Assembly: GCA_017590115.1 (NCBI GenBank)
Contig: JAGGNK010013558.1
Coordinates: 9,847,752 to 9,911,751 of the forward strand
Direction of reading: 5' to 3'
DNA: 64,000 bases
From: Montifringilla adamsi
Taxonomy: Eukaryota; Chordata; Aves; Passeriformes; Passeridae
Both the position numbers and the translations under genes were made by a program. This document shows, one piece after another, positions 52,250 to 61,200 of this stretch. Position 1 is the first letter of the stretch; every line of letters begins with the position of its first letter. The notes under the pieces are model-generated. The model had not been told where the DNA came from, made no database searches, and saw only the letters and a program-made list of their open reading frames with translations.

Positions 52250-55200
52250 TCAAGAGTTGAGGAATGAAGTATGCTCTGGGTTTGTTATCTGCTGGCCTCT
52301 ACTGTAAACTTTTGTGCTGCTTTTTGTACTGAGAGTCTTGCCACTGCCACTAGAAATGTCTCTCTGAGATGTAACATTTTCATCTGCAGGAGAAAATGAC
52401 CTGATGTGAGGAAACTCTTCACAGTACACAGTCTGTGCTTGAACATTAGTATTGGCTTTTTGTTGAGGATACAAGAGAGGCATTTCACCACAATCCAGAT
52501 ACATGCTTCCATCCCCAGAACTCCATTCACTACTGCTTCCTTCATCTCTTTCTGGAGGGTCTTTAAAATCAAATTCTTGACTTCTCTTAGACTTAGTTTT
52601 CCATTTTCCACATGATTTGATACATTTATCCTCCTTCAAGCCTGTTCTTCCATTCTTGCTCTTAAGCATATGATGAGTTGGCCCAGAGCTGCTGTGGCCA
52701 TTTGTAACCCTGGGTATTTGCCTATTTTGTAGTGCTCCCTGACCAGCAGAGGGAGGAGCATCACCATTGCTCACAGCACACAACGGTCCTTTGTCTATAT
52801 TTGCAATGGGGCGATATCTTCCATCTTCATTTGGGTAACATTCTGGTAGAACAGCTCTAGATGCACCATCCAGATTTTGAGAATTATTCCTGCTCTGAAT
52901 ATTTGAAGTCACTGTTTCACAAAGCAGATGTTGAGTTTTGGTCTGCATTCCATCAAACTGCTGTCTTAAATCACGTGGAACACGCTTCTGGACAACTTTA
53001 TCAGTGGCTTTTTCAGTACTGCTTTCACTACATGATTTGCTTTCCATATGGTGTGACCTAGACCGAAGCACACAATCTCTCTTGGAGCACTCACCTCCAG
53101 GATCAGAATTTAAGTGCAGAGCTAGGAGAGGAGGGAAAGAGATAGATAATTAAAGAGAATGTTAATACTGGAAGAAAAGCATTTTCATTACTACATGCAT
53201 TAAATCAGTATGCTCAAGAAGAGCAGGACCACAGAATCCAGCTCACCTGGGCAGGCAGATTTGTGCTGGGGAATGTGCCGAAGAGGCGTTTCCAGTCCTT
53301 TAGCCATCATAGCAAGTTTACTGGCAGCATCCATTATTTTCTTTTCAGCTCTGTCAAGAATTGCAGAACATGGGGGGAAAAAAACCAGAACCAAAAATAG
53401 GTTTAAGGGTAATTCAACTCTACATTTTACTTCAAGGCAATGTTACTGAGAGTCAGAGAATACCGACAGGACAGTGTGCCAGGCAGCTCAGCAGTGACCT
53501 GGCGCCAACACGCACACCCTGGCAAGACTTCAGGCCAGGCACTGTTTGCTCCAAGGTGGACAAACACCAGACTGAAATCTACACACCTCTTGCACAGCCA
53601 ACAGTCATTTCCAAACATACTTGAACTTACCCTTCATGTTTGCCATTATCAGTGAGCAGCTGTTGAAGGCATGTCAAGTAGTATTTGCGCATTTTCCGTG
53701 CTGTCTCTTGGCGCTCTCTTAAAACCTCTACTTTAATCATCTCAGCAGCTCTCTCCTTACTTTCACGGATATAACAAAGCATATCACCTACAAACACACT
53801 TCATTAGTACCAGTTTTCCCCCAGAGTGGGGAAGAAGCCAACACCACAAACTGGGATAGTCTAGCAGACCTGGAACAAGTCAGCAAAGACATGGATTCAC
53901 CTGCCAACATTCCACCAAATCCTCGTGCCAGTTGTTGCCTACTGGATGAATGCCAGGGCAAATCACAGCAGGTCAGTATGAAGCATCAGAAAGGAATTCA
54001 GTTGTCTGATTCTGCATCTTAAGCAGGCACAGGGATTTGGGAGGAATGTTGGCTGGTAAAAATATGGTCTAGAAACTTTTCAATGGCCATGCAGAAATTT
54101 GGGGACCTGCTGCAGTCAGGTTAAGACCTGGTGCTACACTTAATCCTTTCTCCTCAAAGAGAAGGTGCTGACTAGGCCAGAAGGCAGGATACAGCATAAG
54201 AGAAAAGCACATTTTCTCTCAGCACAAGCTGCAGGCTAGGTAGATTTTTTTTTTCTGGAGAAACAAGATCAGTTCTCAAAATACACTTTACCACTTTAAA
54301 ATACATACTACAGTACAACAAAGGAAGGAAGGTAAAACAAGGCTTTGCTCATCACAATTGCATGTTGAATTTAGGGTGACAATTCCATTTCTCACAGTCA
54401 CTCTAGTAAGATGGAAAATTTATTTCTCACGTGATTTGGTTGTCAGATTCCTGTCCAAGCTGGCTGAAGGAAGAAGCAAAGTAATTTATTTTCCTCCACT
54501 AAATCTTTAACTAAGACTTTAGTACTTACACTTAATCTTGCTCAAAGCTTTGATGTAGTGAGCACGCATTTCTTCCAGACCTTTCACAGAGTCAGAGGAT
54601 GCACAAGGTTTTGAGATGCCTTCCCTTGACAATGACCTGAAATGCATACACATCACACTGCACAAAAAAAGCAACTTATATATTCCCAAAATAAGAAATG
54701 ATCTTGTTTAGTTTTGTAAATACCTTGGTGGTGATCCCTGGTCTTTCAGTTTAGTCTTCATGTCGGAATTTTGTGCAATTAGAGCTCCTGGAACCATCTC
54801 ATTTTCTATTAAAAAGAAAAAAAAAAAGCTGAACCATAATTCACTGCATTTCTCTAAATTCAAGTTCAAGAGATGCTTATGTAATAACTGCTGCTTCTGG
54901 TACAAGACAATGTCACAAAGCATCATTAGTTGCAGTACAGCTGTTGCAGTAACAAGCAGACAGGAATCAATCCCAACACACTTCAGTGAAGTCTGAATAT
55001 AGGAATCATCTCATACAGTAATTAAATAAGTTTAAAGCCTTCATACGCCATTACTAACACTAAACTGAAATATCAAGTGTACTTGGAAAGAAAGGACAGG
55101 ATAAAAAAATAACAAGGGTGGTTTTGACAAACACTGAAAAAGAATTATTAATTTGTGGGTTAGCAACTGTGCCTTCAAGATATAAAGATACAAGATAAAA

Positions 55201-58200
55201 CTTGGTAGGTTTTGTAGGTTTATTGTGGTGAGGGTTTTTTGTTTGTTTTGAGATTGATAACTGAAACCCCAGTATCTTTTAATGAAAATTGAAAGATCCT
55301 ACAGATGAGAGAATCAAAGTTGTCTTTAGGAGACAAACAATCCTAGCCTTGGATTTGCTCTGACTTAGCTTCATATTCCTTCACAGCAAGCTGAAGATGT
55401 TTGTGGGCCATCTCCAGCTCTCTTTTCAAGTCCTGGCACACAGCCTCTCTTTTTTCAAGCTCCTGGCAGCAGCATTTGCAGCACAAATCTTCCTGAGACC
55501 CAAAGTTCCTTTTTGTACATTTCTGACTTGCAACAGTAATTGCTAAAAGTTATACATCAACATGGGACCAAAAAAAAAAACAATCAAGCCCAACCTATTT
55601 TCAATGTTCTACTTAGTCCTCTTCTCACTGGAAAGTGTGTAATATTTTAGTCCTATTAAACTAACCACAAGAGGCTGGTACCCTGTTCCAGAAGGTGCAG
55701 CAGCACCTCTCAATTCATACAGCCCTCACAGCCTCAATGCACTTCCATCACTGATGATCTGAGTTCTTCAGTCAGCAAAAAGACTTGCAGGTTAAATGCT
55801 TTTAAATGTTTTTAGTATTTTTTTTTAAATAACAACATCCAAGCAGGGTCTTTTGAAGTCAGCTGAAGGAAACTGTCCCAGCTGGAAAGCCTCACACATG
55901 TCTGAGCCTGGTTAAGGGATACACAAAGACTGGGCTCCTTCCAGGCCAGCGCTGGCTGCTCCCCACAGCCAGGCCAGGGCGCTCTAGAGACAGGAGCACT
56001 GCAGTGCTGGTATTGTTCTGTCTTAATAGACCTCCTCATGCTGGTGTTGAAGGAATTCAAGCCACACTACAGGCACAGAGCCAAAAACTCTCTTGGGTTT
56101 TGGTGCTTTATGTTTTTCAGTTGCACAAGAACTCAAACTAAACAGAAGCCCCAGGGACATGTGTCCCTCCCATGAAGCTTTTCCCATCTACACTGTCTCC
56201 AGTCTTGCCATAGTACACGTGACAGCCTTGGGAAGAGCTACAATGCCAAAGTACATACTAGGCACAGGGAGCGGGGGGAAAGGGAAGAAGGGGAAAAACA
56301 AAAAGAGAGAGAAACACCACCCAGGGATTCACACTTTTTTCAGCTACATTCTTGACCAAAAGAACCAGAGAAGATTACCATGCCAGATCAAGCAAGTTCT
56401 CGACACAATAGTATCTTTTACATGAATGCAGAATTCCTTGTCTTGTGTAATGCCAAGAGCAAGCAGTACAATTCAATCTTCAAAGCTCCAATCTAGTGTT
56501 ACCCATTTACAAACACAGTTTAGACCATACCCTGCATATCATGGCCAACACTGCCTTGCATGTGAACTGCTATATACTCCAAAGGTTTTGCTGCTACCAA
56601 CTCCCAAAGAATGCACACACCTCTAGCAGATGAGACAGCTATTTCTTTCCTCCTGAAGAATGGCTTTAAAAAGCAGCAAACTACTAGCATTTGATAAAAT
56701 GAAACCTCAAAGCCCAGCATTAAATCAGTAAACTGGAGACCAGTACCATTTGTTGCAGTTTGTGACTTTAACTTAGCTTATGCAGTATTAAACAACCTTA
56801 CAGTCAGAAGAACTGAATCTTCCTCTATCACCCAAATATTTACTAATTAACTAACTTTGCATTGGGGTCATCAATAGGACATTGTATATCATCAAATTGA
56901 GCTTGTTAGTAGCAGTCTTTAATATTCAATCTGCCAGATTAAGAGCAAACTCAATACCTTTGTCTGTTCCAGCTTCCTGCAAGGGTGTCTGTCTTCTCAG
57001 CCTCCTTTGTGCTTCTGCTTGGTGTCCAACATTGCACACAGGGGGTCTTGCCACGTCCCCAGTGTTTCCTGCACCATGTTGTGGGTAAGGGTATGATTCT
57101 TTATTTGCATTACTCACTAGCTCTTCATATTTCTGCAATTGAAACACACTTCCTGAAAACACAACACAGCAAAAAGTGTTCCACACCACAACCAATCCTG
57201 GTCACCAAGTAGCTTTAGTAATTTTAACACAGGTACTTTAAACTTGCAGTAGAACCACAGATTACAAGTCAAATAGTGAAGAAAACATCTATTCTGTGAT
57301 ATAGAAGTTGTATTTAGCATAAATCATTGCAACAGCAGTGCCTGAATACCTTGAGTATTATTTGGAAATGTCAGTAGCCCTTAACATTGCAGAACTATAC
57401 CCTGTCTTTGAACTGTTGAGGATAACTTGCTTTTTAAAGAGAAAAGACATTACTAGGAAATTAAAAAAACTTCACTAGATAAGGTGGTCCAAGCCAACCA
57501 ATGTTTTGAGATTCAAAGGCATATTAAGCAGTTTACCAAGAGACATTTCATTTCCACTACAGAAGGTGCATAAGGCACAGGAAAAAATTATTCTCTTTAT
57601 CATCGTGGATATGACTTGTGACATGAAAACCTTGAAGACTCACTTACTGAACAGAAATACATTAACATTAAAGAAATGGTAACATGCCATCTTCCCTTGA
57701 AAAACAAGAATTTTCTCTGTCCTATTCTCAGATAATTCCCCAGCTACTAACTGCTGGGTAACAATGGCATTTCCGGTGGGATGCTCCCCACAATAAAAAA
57801 AGTATTACAAGCATAAGCACTGCAAGAAGAGGAATCTGCTAAAACAACAGAAACAAGGGCTTTGGGACACAATTTGACTCAGCCCCAAACTCCTCTAGAA
57901 GAGGGTAAGACATCTTTCCTCATTTGGGCAGGCACACTGAAAAAGATTTCCTTGAGGCACAATAAAATAGGCAAGACTCTTATTCCCAAAACAGAGCTGA
58001 CTGACAAACTGACCTACTGCAGGCCATTTGTAAAAAGGATTTTTAGTTCTGCAAGGTTTTCCTCTTTATTTGTATAAAGAGGAGGGAAAAAAAGCGTAAC
58101 ATGATCCATGATCACTGTCCAATCACCACTGCAAACTGGATTTTGCAGCTATGCAAAAATCTGAGGTGGGTTCTCTCATTACAGCCCCTCAAAGAGATTA

Positions 58201-61200
58201 CAAGGAGCCTTTAACAGGCTCCCAACCTCAAGCAGGTGGATTCATCTCCTTAATTTACAAGTCTTTGCACAAATGACATTCCTAACCTGACCTTCTCTTC
58301 TTTAAGGACTGAAGATGTCAAAGCTACATCCTTTTCCTTCTCACTTGTTAATGGTAGATTTAGCCTCCTTTTAGTTTTAGAGTACACTTATCAATGAACA
58401 CAAATGTTCACTTTCCTATTTTTTTACTATTACATGGATATTTCATGGAAGAAAACAGGCCTGACTGACTTCTCAAATACTTTTTCTGATTGGCAGTTAC
58501 AACGTACAGAAATATTACCTCTTTCCATTCTCTCTCTTTCTTTTCCAGAATTGTGCACACCGTGTTTCTATAGGCCTTTTGTAAACAAGCCTTCAGTTTG
58601 TCTTTGTCTTGACTGGTTAATTGAACATGAGAGTCAAAACAGTTGTCCTTCCAAGAATGTTTACTCTGGGTGCACTTGACCAGTTCTTCATGAATTTCAC
58701 TCAACAAATACTCCAGCTCAACCAGAGTCTTCTCCTCATACCGCTTCATTTCATCCTGCAGTCTCTTGGCTTCCTGAGCCTCCCATTCTCGCTGCTTTTG
58801 GTTTAGTAACATCTTGATTTCTGCCTCTTTCTGAATGGAGAGATCATTCTTCTGCTTTGCAAGGTCCTCCTTTGCTGTTGCAAGGACCTCTTTAATTCTG
58901 TTTCTATGATCATCTAAGAATGATTGGTAGTCTCTCTCATTTTGTTCTTGTATCTGCAGAATTTCTTCTTGCTTTTCTTTGTTCCACTGCACACGGGCTT
59001 TTGCTAGTTCTGCTTTGACAGCTGCAGGGATTTCCTCGTTCTTTAGCTCCAGTTCCCTCCTCAGAGAAATTATCTTTTCTTCAAGTTCTTTAACTCTTAG
59101 TCCAGGTGTCTCTGTACTTTCATATTCTTTCTTCCATTTCTCCTCAGCAGCTGAGAGAACCAGGGCTAACTGGCAAATAAACAACATAGTCATTAGAAAT
59201 ATATACACACATTCACAGATACACAAAATGTAACTCTGAGACATTTAAAATCTTTTGGAGATATTTTCAATTTATTTAATAAAAATTAAACCTATATAGG
59301 CAAAAAAAAAAAGGGTGTGGAGCAGAGTACCCAACAAACATCTTTCCTTAGTGACTCCCTGTGCCTATGTCTACAATCATTCCTCAGTAATAGATGGGAT
59401 TTGGAAGACTTCACTGTTTATCAACACACATATAGCTATATAGCACATATATTTTGGGCTACCTGCTCTGCTGTAGTCTTTTGATGTTCCTTTTCCCATT
59501 TTTCTTGTTCTGTCTTTAGACTTAGTTTGTACTCTTGCAGCCACTTGGCACGAGCTTGGGCTAAAGCTGTATCTACCTTTAAACAGATAAAAAACCTGCT
59601 TCAGTAGGTAGGTAGGTACACTGAATACATTTTTATTATTACTTTCATGTAACAGTGCAAGAACAGATTTCAGTTTGGATTGCCTATGTTTATAGAAATT
59701 AAAAGAATCAGACCAGCAGCATTTTGTGCAAAAATTATGCCAAAATTAAAAATACTAAATTTATTTTTAACAAAATTATATAAAATCTAAGTCAGTGTTG
59801 GTCAGTTCTGTTCAAAACTCCTGCAAAACTTGTTTAACAGTGTGAAAAACAAATCATATGCTACAGTTTTTTCAGAACTTGAATTCTAATATAGCAAATA
59901 TCAATACTAAACTTAATAGAAAGTTAGTGAAGGAGTCCACTTTCTTTTTTTTTTTAGGTGACTTAAGTGGACACAGCAGTTTCACAGACTCCAGGCAGAC
60001 AGAACAATTATTTGTTACCTGGCTGGAAAGATTTTTACAGTATTTATTTTCCAGTTCTAATTCAAATTCTTTTAAGGCCTCTTCAGAGGCTGCATTTTCT
60101 TTCAGAGACTTCTGGATCTGCAGCCTCTGGTCTTGAACAGCCCCTTCTAACTCTTTTGCTGAAGCTTCATCCACAACTTGGTCAGTTTGGCAGCTGCAGT
60201 CATTACATTCAGCTACAGTTCTTCTCACTTCTTCCAGCCTACTTTGCCATTCTCTTTCTAATTTGGCAAAGACTTGTTCGTTATTCTAAGAAAAAAAATA
60301 TTTTTAAAGAAAATCTCCTCAGCGTCTAAATAAACAGATTTCACTGGTGTTTAGCAAATTAAACACTGTTTACATCAATGATCCTCCTTAACAGGAGGAG
60401 AACAAAACCATGTATAGAGGAGAGAGTTGGGTGACTCATCAGAGCTTTCCCCTATGGGATAGGATACACAAAGGATTTCTACATGACACCCAAACGAAAC
60501 AACAGAAAGCATAACGTTCACTCAAGCACCAGGGTGGAAAACTCCAGCATGTTACCAGGTGTGACATCCAGGGTGTTCTGTTCGATACTTTGCAACATAT
60601 AGGTTTTGGGTTTCTTTAAAAATATGAAACGTGTAATACCTAATGACTTCTTCAGAGGCTTTTAAAATGACAAATCCTTAACAGCCACTTCCAATGACAG
60701 AATAACAGCACACAAATCTAAAGATCTGTTTCTGAAAATAAACAGCAAAACAACAACAACAACAAATTGAAATTCCCTGATCTAAGTTTCACACCTCCTT
60801 TTCTTCCTTTTCCCAGTGAACTTTGGCTAATGCAACTTCTTCTTGAACTTGCTGGTTTTTCTCTTCCAGCCACTGCTTCTTTGCTGCTATCATGGACCTG
60901 ATGTGTTCCTCTTCAAGCTCAGTCCTCAGAAGTTTAAGGGAGAGTTCCTTTTCTTGTAGTAGCTGTTTCTTGAGCTAGACCAAAAATAATTAAATGAAGT
61001 ATTCTCTTAGGCACAACTGCTCTGGTACAAAACTATGAGAACGCATGAGACACGGTATAAACCCTGTAGAGGCTGTGCACTGACCTTATAGATGACACCT
61101 AGACAAGAAATTCAACTCGCAAAAAAGGTGTTTTAAGATATTATATCAGAGGTTATTATAGGCTATTGCTGTAAAGTAAGTTTTTGTATCAAGGATCTTT

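Noticed and set aside
52285..52611. 108-codon minus-strand frame inside the last CEP152 exon
   Set aside because: It is an out-of-frame shadow of the CEP152 coding sequence.
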